Origin: an uncultured Caldilinea sp. | GTDB taxonomy: Bacteria > Chloroflexota > Anaerolineae > Caldilineales > Caldilineaceae | Assembly (NCBI GenBank): GCA_937928035.1 | Contig: CALFWA010000050.1 | Span: forward strand, 1 to 22,988 | Length of the DNA stretch: 22,988 nucleotides | Direction of reading: 5' to 3' | Part shown: in pieces, positions 1 through 22,379 of the stretch | Layout of the letters: every line of letters starts with the position of its first letter | How positions within the stretch are numbered: position 1 is the stretch's first letter | Translations under genes and position numbers: made by a program | Notes under the pieces: model-generated | What the model was told of the DNA's origin: nothing | The model's database searches: none | Seen by the model: only the letters and a program-made list of their open reading frames with translations

Positions 1-1
1 G

Positions 2-172
2 CGCGCCATCGTGCGCGAGCGCTGCCGCGCCATCCCGGTCGACCGCGTGCGCATCGTGCAGGCCGCGCTGGGTCCGGACGCCGGCGCCATCGGCGCGGCG
101 CTCTGGGCGGCGGAGCGGGCGTTGGGACAAGAATTGTTTGCGACGACAGAGAGGGGGGACGCCATAGTGTAA
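2..172 (+). CDS. ROK-family sugar kinase, C-terminal fragment (5' end outside window)
   Basis: An open frame enters from the left edge and ends at TAA 170-172, leaving 56 C-terminal residues. The segment around residues 28-37, GPDAGAIGAALWAAE in character, matches the usual C-terminal helix of ROK-family sugar kinases and regulators, where a Gly-x-Asp-Ala-Gly-x-x-Gly-Ala-Ala pattern is common. Such kinases phosphorylate glucose, N-acetylglucosamine, ManNAc and related sugars in the cytoplasm. The ATP- and zinc-binding motifs lie outside the window, so substrate and even kinase versus ROK repressor cannot be decided. The SIS-domain gene begins 55 nt downstream on the same strand, which suggests a shared transcript and a sugar-phosphate context. 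Confidence is good for the family and low for the substrate. Confidence 0.6.
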   Translation, partial: RAIVRERCRAIPVDRVRIVQAALGPDAGAIGAALWAAERALGQELFATTERGDAIV

Positions 173-227
173 GACGCGTCCCTCCCGAGATCCCTCCCGA
201 GAAAATAAGACAAAGGATATTGACGCC

Positions 228-1042
<815 letters not shown>

Positions 1043-1046
<4 letters not shown>

Positions 1047-1813
1047 CGAGACGGCTGGCGGACAAAGTCGTGCTGGTCACCGGCGCAGCGAGCGGCATAG
1101 GTCGAGCCACAGCGCTGCGTTGCGCAGCGGAGGGCGCGCGCGTGGCGCTTTTCGACGTCGCCTCCGACGGCTTGCAGGAGACATGCAGCCGCCTCGCCGC
1201 CGACCAGGCGCTGCCCGTGACCGTCGACCTCACGCAGCCAGCTGCCGTCGAGGCGGCGGTGGCGCAGGTTGTCGAGCGCTGGAGACGTCTGGACGGTCTT
1301 TTCAACGCTGCAGGCGGCAGCGGACGCGCGCACGGCGACGGGCCGGTTGACCGTTGCACGCTCGAAGGCTGGCGTTGGACGCTCGACCTCAACCTGACCA
1401 CCGTCTTCCTAGTCTGCAAGTATGCAACGCCTGCACTGCTCGCCGGTCGCGGGGCCGTCGTCAATCTGGCCTCGGTGCTAGGGCTGGTGGGCGGCGACGA
1501 AGATTTCGCCACGCACGCCTACGCGGCCAGCAAAGCCGGAATCATCGGGTTGTCTCGAGCGATGGCGTCCTACTATGCGCCGCAGGGGCTGCGCGTCAAC
1601 GTGATTGCGCCGGGGCTGATCGCCACGCCGATGAGCCGGCGCGCCCAGCAAGACCCGGCGATCCTGGCGCGAATGACCCAGCTCCAGCCCCTCACCGGCG
1701 CCATGGGCATGCCGGAAGATGTGGCGAGTGCGGCGGTCTTCCTGCTGTCGGATGAGGCGCGCTTTATCACCGGCGCAGTGTTGACGGTCGACGGCGGTTG
1801 GACGGTGAGATGA
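1043..1813 (+). CDS. Short-chain dehydrogenase/reductase (classical SDR, NAD-preferring pattern)
   Basis: This is a 256-residue classical SDR. It shows the cofactor loop TGAASGIG (residues 13-20), the structural NAAGG (88-92) and the catalytic set Asn117, Ser144, Tyr160 and Lys164 in a YxxxK arrangement. The C-terminal VDGGW is typical of the family. Asp38 at the end of the second strand (ALFDVAS) favours NAD(H) over NADP(H). The start is GTG 1043, which overlaps the stop of the SIS gene as GTGA and has GGAGG at 1032-1036. A longer reading from 878 is non-SDR sequence inside the preceding gene. The substrate is unknown. The adjacent lactonase-like amidohydrolase suggests oxidation of a sugar at C1 to a lactone. 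A KduD/UxuB-like ketouronate reductase is an alternative, since uxaC and uxaE lie further along. Confidence 0.88.
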
Positions 1814-1832
1814 GCGAGAAAAGGAAAAGAGA

Positions 1833-2759
<927 letters not shown>

Positions 2760-2797
2760 AAGAAATCTTGATTTACGTTTTCGCAAGATGACAGAAT

Positions 2798-2826
2798 TTG
2801 GATGCTCTGATAGACTTTTCTAGAAT
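2798..2826 (+). promoter_or_regulatory. Candidate sigma-70-type promoter for the transporter operon
   Basis: TTGGAT (2798-2803) and TAGAAT (2821-2826) are separated by exactly 17 nt. The -10 box matches the consensus at five of six positions; the -35 box is weak. It lies in the AT-richer 263-nt gap before the sugar-binding lipoprotein gene. It would give a leader of roughly 190 nt containing the palindromes at 2914-2924 and 2933-2975. A second, weaker pair (TTGATT 2768-2773 and CAGAAT 2792-2797, spacer 18) sits just upstream. Confidence 0.35.
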
Positions 2827-2913
2827 TCCTGTACTTTCACCGATTTGAGCTTCCGTAGGGCTTGCGAGACACTAAAGCGGCCTGAGATTTTACAACCGAT
2901 CTGTAGCTCTACC

Positions 2914-2924
2914 CAGACAGTCTG
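2914..2924. promoter_or_regulatory. Palindrome CAGACAGTCTG, possible operator
   Basis: Two 5-nt arms, CAGAC and GTCTG, flank a single central base in the leader between the candidate promoter and the binding-protein gene. A short perfect dyad downstream of a promoter in a sugar-uptake operon could be a repressor site. No regulator gene is present in the window, so the assignment is speculative. Confidence 0.2.
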
Positions 2925-2932
2925 TGCACTCA

Positions 2933-2975
2933 CATCAGGGACGCTCCCCTATCATCGGCGTAACAGCCCCTGATG
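2933..2975 (+). promoter_or_regulatory. Long-loop inverted repeat in the leader of the binding-protein gene
   Basis: CATCAGGG (2933-2940) is exactly complementary to CCCTGATG (2968-2975), with a 27-nt loop. The right arm ends about 47 nt before the start codon of the sugar-binding lipoprotein gene. It is not followed by a T-run, so it does not look like a terminator. It may be an RNA leader structure or a spaced operator pair. Confidence 0.3.
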
Positions 2976-3022
2976 GCGACATTTTCTAAACAACGCATAG
3001 AAAGGAAACAGGAGGAAAACGT

Positions 3023-4117
<1,095 letters not shown>

Positions 4118-4128
4118 GGAATAAGATA

Positions 4129-4175
4129 GGTTGTGTGATGCGTGGTGTATTAAACGCACCACGCATCACGCAACC
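4129..4175 (+). promoter_or_regulatory. 19-bp intercistronic stem-loop between binding-protein and ATPase genes
   Basis: Arm 4129-4147 (GGTTGTGTGATGCGTGGTG) pairs with arm 4157-4175 along 19 positions, with a single G-U pair, around a 9-nt loop. It fills most of the 76-nt gap after the sugar-binding gene. No T-run follows, so full termination is unlikely. Stem-loops here are known in binding-protein operons to protect the upstream mRNA and reduce downstream expression. The arm contains a TGATGCGTGGTG-type motif that may belong to an interspersed repeat. Confidence 0.7.
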
Positions 4176-4193
4176 CATGCTGCGCAACCACCC

Positions 4194-7656
<3,463 letters not shown>

Positions 7657-7678
7657 CACAGAGAAAGAACGGTGTGCG

Positions 7679-8818
7679 ATGCAGATTGGCGTGTTAGGCG
7701 GCGGACTGGTGGGGGGAGCGATCGTCAAAGACCTGGCTCAGACGCCTGATTTCTGTGTAACCGTCTTCGACCGCGCCCCTGAGGTAGTGCAACGACTCGA
7801 AAGCGAAGCGAAGGTGCGGGGCTGCGTCGTCGACCTGAACGCCCTCAACGATTTTTCCGAACTGTTGGCCGACGCCGACCTGGTCGTGTGCGCCGTGCCG
7901 GGCTTCATGGGCTTCTCTACGCTCCAGAAAGTGATCGCCGCCGGCAAAAACGTCGTCGATATTTCCTTCTTCGCCGAAGACCCCTTCCTGCTCGATGAGC
8001 TGGCTCGGCAGCGAGGCGTCACCGCCGTGGTCGATTGCGGCGTGGCGCCCGGCCTGAGCAACCTTCTGCTGGGCGACCTGGAGCGGCGGCTGGAACGCAT
8101 CGAACGTTATGAGTGCTACGTCGGCGGGCTGCCGGAGGTGCGGCGCTGGCCCTTCGAGTACAAAGCGGTCTTCTCCCCGCTCGACGTGCTCGAGGAGTAC
8201 ACGCGTCCGGCGCGCCTCGTCGAATGTGGTCGCGAGGTGGTGCGGCCAGCGCTCTCCGACATAGAGCTGCGCGACTTTCCCCCCATTGGCACGTTGGAGG
8301 CGTTCAACACCGACGGCCTGCGCACGCTGATGCGCACGATGCAGATCCCTTTCATGAAAGAGAAGACGCTGCGCTATCCCGGCCACGCCAACCTGATGGC
8401 TGCCCTGCGCGAGAGCGGCTTTCTGAGCAAGGAGCCGATCGAGATAGGAGATGCGCACGTAGCGCCGATCCAGCTCACGGCGAAGCTGCTCTTCAAACAG
8501 TGGCGATTGCAGCCCGGCGAACACGATTTGACCGTGATGCAGGTGATGGTTGAAGGCGTTGAGGCGGGGCGCGGCGTGCGCTACATCTACGACCTCTTTG
8601 ACCGCTACGACGACGTCGCCGGCGTCACTTCGATGGCGCGCACGACCGGCTACACCTGTACCGCCGTCGTCCGCTTAGTGGCGAGCGGTGCGTTTCGTCG
8701 CGCCGGCGTCTGCCCGCCGGAGTTCGTAGGGCAGACGCCCGGCTGTTGCGAGGCAGTGCTGAGCGATTTGGCGGCGCGTCGAGTGCGGGTGGAGCATCGT
8801 CGAGAAACTCTCTTTTGA
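7679..8818 (+). CDS. Saccharopine dehydrogenase-like NAD(P) oxidoreductase
   Basis: This 379-residue cytoplasmic protein begins with a Rossmann nucleotide-binding fold: MQIGVLGGGLVGGA with glycines 7, 9 and 12, and acidic Asp31 at the end of the second strand (VFDRAP), favouring NAD. LVVCAVPGFMG and NVVDISFFAEDP follow. VVDCGVAPGLSN (around residues 119-130) is typical of the saccharopine dehydrogenase/lysine 6-dehydrogenase superfamily. The C-terminal domain follows the same family, with DHA-like sheet sequence and RTTGYTCTA. Characterised relatives oxidise or form C-N bonds of amino acids. In a sugar-import cluster it may oxidise an amino sugar acid or split a sugar-amino acid conjugate (inference). 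No strong Shine-Dalgarno precedes ATG 7679. It closes the cluster; no hairpin terminator follows. Confidence 0.82.
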   Translation: MQIGVLGGGLVGGAIVKDLAQTPDFCVTVFDRAPEVVQRLESEAKVRGCVVDLNALNDFSELLADADLVVCAVPGFMGFSTLQKVIAAGKNVVDISFFAEDPFLLDELARQRGVTAVVDCGVAPGLSNLLLGDLERRLERIERYECYVGGLPEVRRWPFEYKAVFSPLDVLEEYTRPARLVECGREVVRPALSDIELRDFPPIGTLEAFNTDGLRTLMRTMQIPFMKEKTLRYPGHANLMAALRESGFLSKEPIEIGDAHVAPIQLTAKLLFKQWRLQPGEHDLTVMQVMVEGVEAGRGVRYIYDLFDRYDDVAGVTSMARTTGYTCTAVVRLVASGAFRRAGVCPPEFVGQTPGCCEAVLSDLAARRVRVEHRRETLF

Positions 8819-8845
8819 ATATGGCTTCAACCTCACAATTATAGT
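8815..8845 (+). promoter_or_regulatory. Weak candidate promoter for the baeRF-like gene
   Basis: TTGAAT (8815-8820), overlapping the stop of the preceding gene, and TATAGT (8840-8845) are 19 nt apart. The gap to the next start (8819-8894) is only 76 nt, but it is AT-richer than the flanking genes. The change of function at this boundary makes an independent promoter reasonable. The spacing is long, so confidence is low. Confidence 0.25.
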
Positions 8846-8894
8846 TCTTCGCCGGCCTGTGGCTCCGCACAAAGATTTTTATCAGGAGCATTCC

Positions 8895-11599
<2,705 letters not shown>

Positions 11600-11617
<18 letters not shown>

Positions 11618-11713
11618 ATCCGTGCAAATCTGCGTCTTGATTGATGTATTGCAAAGATGATTACTTCCAGCAGAATCCCGTGAGAATTCGTCATATCTGT
11701 GCAAATCCGCGTC
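11600..11713. repeat. Pair of 37-bp direct repeats
   Basis: The copies at 11600-11636 and 11677-11713 match at 33 of 37 positions by direct comparison. Each has the form cccgtgaaaatccgtcatat followed by a cgtgcaaatctgcgtc-like half, so each unit also has internal similarity. They lie between the stop of the propeller gene (11717) and the reliable part of the hydrolase gene. The second copy abuts that stop by 3 nt. They look like a small interspersed intergenic repeat. Confidence 0.75.
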
Positions 11714-11716
11714 CTC

Positions 11717-13771
11717 TCATTCCCGCAGCAAATCGGCGCGCCAGACGCCGTGCGTCGTTGCGGCGTAAAGCCAACGACCATCGGCAGAGAGGAGCAAGGC
11801 GTTGACCGACTCGTCCTGCGCAGCTTCATCGAGAGGCGCTCGCTCCCAGGTGCGACCACCATCCAGGCTGCGCCACAGGCCCCGATATTTCGTCCCGGCG
11901 TAGAGCAGGTGCGGCTGGCGTGTGCTCCAGGCCAGATCCGTCACTGTGACGTCTCGCAGCCCAATGCGCTCCCAGGTTTCGCCTCGATCTTCGCTGCGAT
12001 AGAGGCCGTCGGTGGCGCCGACATATACGCGCTGCGGCTGCGCCGGATCGACGACAACGGTGAAAAGGCTGCGCCCCGCCAGCGCGAGGACGCTGCGCCA
12101 ACGTTCAGCGCGGTCGTCGCTGATGTACAGTCCTCGCGCTGCGCCTGCATAGAGCCGCCGGGGATTGCCCGGCTCCATCGCCAGCGCCAGCACCTCGGCG
12201 CTGATCGGCATCCCTTCCCAGCGCGCATCCCAGGTCGGAGCCTCGCCGAGCGCCTCATCCGTGCTGTAGACGCGCTCAAAGGCGATATGTACATCAAGAC
12301 GGTTCGGATCGTCCGGGTCGAAAAGCAGCCCGTTGACGCCGTTCTGCGGCCAGCCGACGAGCCGCCAGCTTGCACCGGCGTCGAGCGAGCGATAGAGGCC
12401 GGCGTCGGTTCCTGCGAAAAGGATGGAAGGATTCGCCGGCGACACCGCCAGCGCCCGCACCTGGCGCAGAGGCAGCCCTTCGCCGACGCGCCGCCAATGG
12501 CGCGTTGTTTCTTCCCAGCGATAGGCTCCATCCTCGGCGCCCAGAAAGAGCGCGCCGCCCGCTTCAAGCAGGGTCAATCCGCGACGCTCGCCGACATTTT
12601 CCATCGGCCGCCATGTGCGCCCGGCGTCAAGGCTGGAATACAGGCCGTGCTGCGTTCCGGCGAGGAGACGATTGGCGTTCAGAGGATCGAACGCCAGCGC
12701 ATAAAAAAGGCCGTCGCGGTCGAGCGTCGACCAAAGACGCCAGCTTGCGCCGGCGTCGTCGCTGCGTAAAATCTCGCCGCTGCCCATGCCGAGATACAGG
12801 CTTCCGTCCGGCGCGGCTGCGAAGGCGTCCGGTCGACCCTCCAGCGGCAGATCGACCCTTCGCCAGGTTGCGCCGACGTCCGCAGAGCGAAACAACCCTC
12901 TGCGCGTGCGCGCCAACAGCAGCGCACCATCGGAAGACGCCCAGAGAGCGGCCACATGGGTTTCGCCGATTTCCTCGACGAGGCGCCAGGAGAAATCTTC
13001 GTCGGCGATAACGCCGTCGCTCACGTAGAGACCAAAGCCGTCGGTTCCGGCGAAGAGACGCCCATCCACGGCTGCGAGGACGAGCACGGCGCTGTCGGAC
13101 GGCGTAGGCAATGATGTAAAGGGCTGCCAGCTTTCGCCGTCGAGACTGCGCCAGATCGTCGGCGCTTCACCCCAGCGAGAGACGCCCGCAGCGTAGCGAA
13201 TTCCTTCAGGCGACTGGGTCACCGTAAAGGCGGCGTGGTCGGCGGGCCAGCCGATCGCCGCCCGCCGGCGCCAGCCTTCGCTGTGCAGATCCACCCGCCA
13301 GAGTCCATGCGCGCCGGCCACCCAGAGGACGCCGGATAGCATCTGGTCGAAACGGACCGCATGCACCGCTTCGGCAAGGCTCTGATCTTTGCGCCACTCT
13401 GCGCCCCCGTCCTCGCTGAGCAGCAGACCGGTTGGCGCGTACAGTCCGATCGCTACACGGCGAGGCTGATGGGAGTCGAAAGCAATCGAGGCGATGGGCG
13501 CATGAGGTCGCAGGCCGTCATGCACCGGCTCCCACCAAAGCGGTGGTGCAGGTGGAGCTGCAGCGGGAGAAAGACGAGCCTCGCACGCCGTAGCCAGCAT
13601 AGGGGAGAGAAGAAAGAGAAGTGAGAAGAAGAGGAAAAGGGCAAAGGGCCTCTGGTTTCGCTCTTCAATTCTCCCACGCCAAGCCCTTGCTGTCCAGAGA
13701 TGTGACGGCATCAGTCTCATCATGTTCGATATAATAGCAAGCGCATTGAAATCGACGATGTAGGCATGCAT
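11717..13771 (-). CDS. Exported Asp-box (BNR) beta-propeller protein, probable lipoprotein
   Basis: This 684-residue protein is built of Asp-box blades, S-x-D-x-G-x-T/S-W. I count nine, among them SEDGGAEW, SADVGATW, SDDAGASW, SLDAGRTW, SLDAGASW, SEDRGETW and SLDGGRTW; one (SDDRAERW) is degenerate. Such repeats build the propellers of sialidases, Vps10/sortilin-like and Ycf48-like proteins. The strands here match the last two better, and no sialidase Arg triad is evident. A hydrophobic stretch (43-57) ends in LATAC (Cys63), a possible lipobox, which suggests a surface lipoprotein. ATG 13771 is used because AAGGAG lies upstream (13783-13788 on the complement, 11-nt spacer). Met21 is another possible start. 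The hydrolase-like gene lies just downstream, so the two may act together on surface or extracellular glycans (inference). Confidence 0.85.
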   Translation of the reverse strand: MHAYIVDFNALAIISNMMRLMPSHLWTARAWRGRIEERNQRPFALFLFFSLLFLLSPMLATACEARLSPAAAPPAPPLWWEPVHDGLRPHAPIASIAFDSHQPRRVAIGLYAPTGLLLSEDGGAEWRKDQSLAEAVHAVRFDQMLSGVLWVAGAHGLWRVDLHSEGWRRRAAIGWPADHAAFTVTQSPEGIRYAAGVSRWGEAPTIWRSLDGESWQPFTSLPTPSDSAVLVLAAVDGRLFAGTDGFGLYVSDGVIADEDFSWRLVEEIGETHVAALWASSDGALLLARTRRGLFRSADVGATWRRVDLPLEGRPDAFAAAPDGSLYLGMGSGEILRSDDAGASWRLWSTLDRDGLFYALAFDPLNANRLLAGTQHGLYSSLDAGRTWRPMENVGERRGLTLLEAGGALFLGAEDGAYRWEETTRHWRRVGEGLPLRQVRALAVSPANPSILFAGTDAGLYRSLDAGASWRLVGWPQNGVNGLLFDPDDPNRLDVHIAFERVYSTDEALGEAPTWDARWEGMPISAEVLALAMEPGNPRRLYAGAARGLYISDDRAERWRSVLALAGRSLFTVVVDPAQPQRVYVGATDGLYRSEDRGETWERIGLRDVTVTDLAWSTRQPHLLYAGTKYRGLWRSLDGGRTWERAPLDEAAQDESVNALLLSADGRWLYAATTHGVWRADLLRE

Positions 13772-13929
13772 CTGTAATCTGACTCCTTAATAGAAGTTAC
13801 ACAGTTGAACCTGGCAATCGATAGAGCGGAACGAACAAACACATGGTGATGGTAGTAGGTGCAGCTCCCAGCCGCACATCCTCGATAGACCGCAGTTGTA
13901 CGGTGGCAGTCTAAATGCTTATGGTATCT

Positions 13930-13935
13930 TATAAT
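13930..13935 (+). promoter_or_regulatory. TATAAT -10 box, candidate uxaC promoter
   Basis: A perfect TATAAT hexamer occurs 126 nt before the uxaC start. No good -35 hexamer lies at 16-18 nt; TGGCAG (13904-13909) is 20 nt away and TTGTAC (13896-13901) is 28 nt away. A promoter dependent on an activator would fit. The leader would be about 120 nt. Confidence 0.35.
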
Positions 13936-13937
13936 TC

Positions 13938-13994
13938 ACCGAAAAGTTACGGAGAACGCACAGGTGCCTACGGGCAGCACCTCCACATTTCGGT
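13938..13994 (+). promoter_or_regulatory. Nested inverted repeats in the uxaC leader
   Basis: ACCGAAA (13938-13944) is exactly complementary to TTTCGGT (13988-13994). The enclosed AGGTGC (13962-13967) is exactly complementary to GCACCT (13977-13982). Two concentric dyads just downstream of the -10 box may form an RNA leader structure or mark a protein-binding region controlling hexuronate genes. Confidence 0.3.
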
Positions 13995-14061
13995 CTTGAA
14001 ACATTTTTAAAAAATTCTCAACGCAACAATATCCAAATCCACCGAAGGAGCATCCAATCCC

Positions 14062-15483
<1,422 letters not shown>

Positions 15484-15509
15484 ATCAATCAAGCAAAAGG
15501 AGACATCGA

Positions 15510-16952
<1,443 letters not shown>

Positions 16953-16977
16953 ACGCAATTTTCATGTCTATGCGAAA

Positions 16978-17013
16978 CATCGCCCTCGCTTTCTCAAGAG
17001 ATCGAGGGCGATG
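16978..17013 (+). terminator. Stem-loop terminator after uxaE
   Basis: CATCGCCCTCG (16978-16988) is exactly complementary to CGAGGGCGATG (17003-17013), an 11-bp GC-rich stem with a 14-nt loop, 26 nt after the uxaE stop. The following bases (CCCCCTTTCTCC) give only a short pyrimidine/T tract. Termination is likely, though the motif is not a textbook one. Confidence 0.65.
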
Positions 17014-17071
17014 CCCCCTTTCTCCAATCTCCTTCCCCAGCCACAGTGGAACTGGAGCGAACGGCAAAGAC

Positions 17072-17097
17072 ATTGTATGATTGAGAGATTGTGAGAT
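17072..17097. repeat. Octamer tandem repeat ATTGnnnG
   Basis: Three consecutive 8-bp units, ATTGTATG (17072-17079), ATTGAGAG (17080-17087) and ATTGTGAG (17088-17095), plus AT, lie in the 204-nt gap after uxaE. The form suggests a family of short intergenic repeats in this genome. Confidence 0.55.
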
Positions 17098-17144
17098 GCA
17101 TAGAATCACTTTGCGAAGGATGTGCACGAGCGTGACCGGGATGA

Positions 17145-17150
17145 TATAAA
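17145..17150 (+). promoter_or_regulatory. TATAAA -10-like box adjacent to a start codon
   Basis: TATAAA ends 6 nt before ATG 17157, and no Shine-Dalgarno-like purine tract precedes that ATG. If this is the -10 element, transcription would begin at or next to the start codon and give a leaderless mRNA. No clear -35 hexamer is present at normal spacing. Confidence 0.3.
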
Positions 17151-17156
17151 AACGCC

Positions 17157-17933
17157 ATGGTGGTCGTGTTCCAGATCATTGCGACGTATGCGCCGTATAT
17201 CTACCTGATCTGTGGCCTCACGGCGCTCTATCAACTCTATCGGCTCTGGCAGGTGCGCGAGGAGCGGCGCCAGGCCATCTTCATGCTGGAACGCGAGCGC
17301 GCCGTGCGCGAGCTAAGCAGCATCTTCAGCGTGGCGATGCTGTTGCTCGTGATCATGGGCTTCACCTATTTCGCCAGCCGCACCATTCCGCAGGCTATTG
17401 TGGCTGCGCCGGAGGCGGAGCCGACGCTGCCGCCGCAGTTTGCGCTTGTAATCACCCCCACCAACACGCCGCTGCCGGTCACACCCTCGCCCACACCGAC
17501 CGAAACGGCGACGCCGACCCCAGAGCCGCCGACGCCCGAGCCGGGCCAACCTCAGCCGATTGAACCGCCGCCGACGCCGACGCCCGAGCCTGCCCCGATT
17601 GCGCAGGCAGGCGCTCCGCCAGCCTGCCCCGATGCACGCGCCGTCATTGCATCGCCGGGAAACGGCGCCACCGTCAGCGGCGTCTTCACGTTGATCGGCA
17701 CTGCGACGCACGAACAATTCAGCTATTACAAGGTGGAGTTCGCCCCAGGCGCCAATGCGCAGAACGGCTTCACCTATCTCGCCGACGGTCGCGGCCCGGT
17801 CTTCAACGGCGCACTGGCGAGCATCAACTCCCGCGGCTTCGCCAATGGCCCCTGGACGTTTCAATTGACCGTCGTCGACCTGACGGGCAATTACCCCGAG
17901 CCCTGTCGGGTGACGCTCTACATTGAAAATTAG
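17157..17933 (+). CDS. Two-TM protein with Thr-Pro linker and extracellular Ig-like domain
   Basis: I do not recognise a named family for this 258-residue protein. It has a hydrophobic helix at about 5-30, a basic cytoplasmic loop (VREERRQAIFMLERERAVREL, about 33-53) and a second helix at about 55-74. A Pro/Thr/Glu-rich linker (about 88-150) follows. The C-terminal domain (about 157-258) has the look of a bacterial Ig-like fold, with SPGNGATVSGVFTLIGTA and WTFQLTVVDLTGNY. Cys157 and Cys250 bracket this domain and could form a disulfide. The topology places the linker and the domain outside the membrane. The next gene starts 16 nt beyond its stop, or 11 nt inside it if TTG 17923 is used. It shares the Thr-Pro linker style with its neighbour, so the products likely work in the same envelope assembly. 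No function is assigned. Confidence 0.8.
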   Translation: MVVVFQIIATYAPYIYLICGLTALYQLYRLWQVREERRQAIFMLERERAVRELSSIFSVAMLLLVIMGFTYFASRTIPQAIVAAPEAEPTLPPQFALVITPTNTPLPVTPSPTPTETATPTPEPPTPEPGQPQPIEPPPTPTPEPAPIAQAGAPPACPDARAVIASPGNGATVSGVFTLIGTATHEQFSYYKVEFAPGANAQNGFTYLADGRGPVFNGALASINSRGFANGPWTFQLTVVDLTGNYPEPCRVTLYIEN

Positions 17934-17949
17934 CCGAACGAGGAAGAGA

Positions 17950-21531
<3,582 letters not shown>

Positions 21532-21533
21532 AC

Positions 21534-22318
<785 letters not shown>

Positions 22319-22334
<16 letters not shown>

Positions 22335-22358
22335 GCGTCCTCGCCGCTTCTTTGTTGT
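22319..22358 (+). terminator. Rho-independent terminator overlapping the last codons
   Basis: AGAAGCGGCGA (22319-22329) is exactly complementary to TCGCCGCTTCT (22341-22351), an 11-bp stem with an 11-nt loop, followed by TTTGTTGT. The left arm encodes the last residues of the four-TM protein and the stop codon lies in the loop. No T-run follows on the opposite strand, so it should act rightward only. Confidence 0.8.
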
Positions 22359-22379
22359 GTGAGGCAAGAGAGACAACTC

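Larger units (their letters stand above)
13772..14061. promoter_or_regulatory. Divergent intergenic region between propeller gene and uxaC
   Basis: This 290-nt AT-richer spacer separates the minus-strand propeller/hydrolase unit from uxaC-uxaE. It must carry both outward promoters. The rightward side shows a perfect TATAAT (13930-13935) and nested inverted repeats (13938-13994). An A/T tract TTTTTAAAAA (14004-14013) and AAGGAG (14045-14050) for uxaC follow. No open reading frame with coding character is seen. Confidence 0.6.

Noticed and set aside
2766..2788. ATCTTG/CAAGAT hairpin as terminator after the PTE-like gene
   Set aside because: It has only 6 AT-rich base pairs, a long loop and no following T-run.
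4131..4193. TTG 4131 as start of the ABC ATPase
   Set aside because: The added residues are encoded by the 19-bp stem-loop and look nothing like the family N-terminus; the conserved domain begins after ATG 4194.
13730..13735. TATAAT on the plus strand near the start of the propeller gene
   Set aside because: It lies inside the N-terminal codons of a minus-strand gene, 330 nt from uxaC, with no -35 partner. The copy at 13930 is better placed.
13787..13817. TTGCCA and TATTAA on the minus strand as promoter for the propeller gene
   Set aside because: The spacing is 19 nt, and the -10 box would overlap the ribosome-binding site, leaving that site out of the transcript.
17923..17949. TTG 17923 as start of the large envelope protein
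   Set aside because: No ribosome-binding site precedes it, whereas GTG 17950 has GAGG at a good distance. It is not excluded, because gene overlaps are common here.
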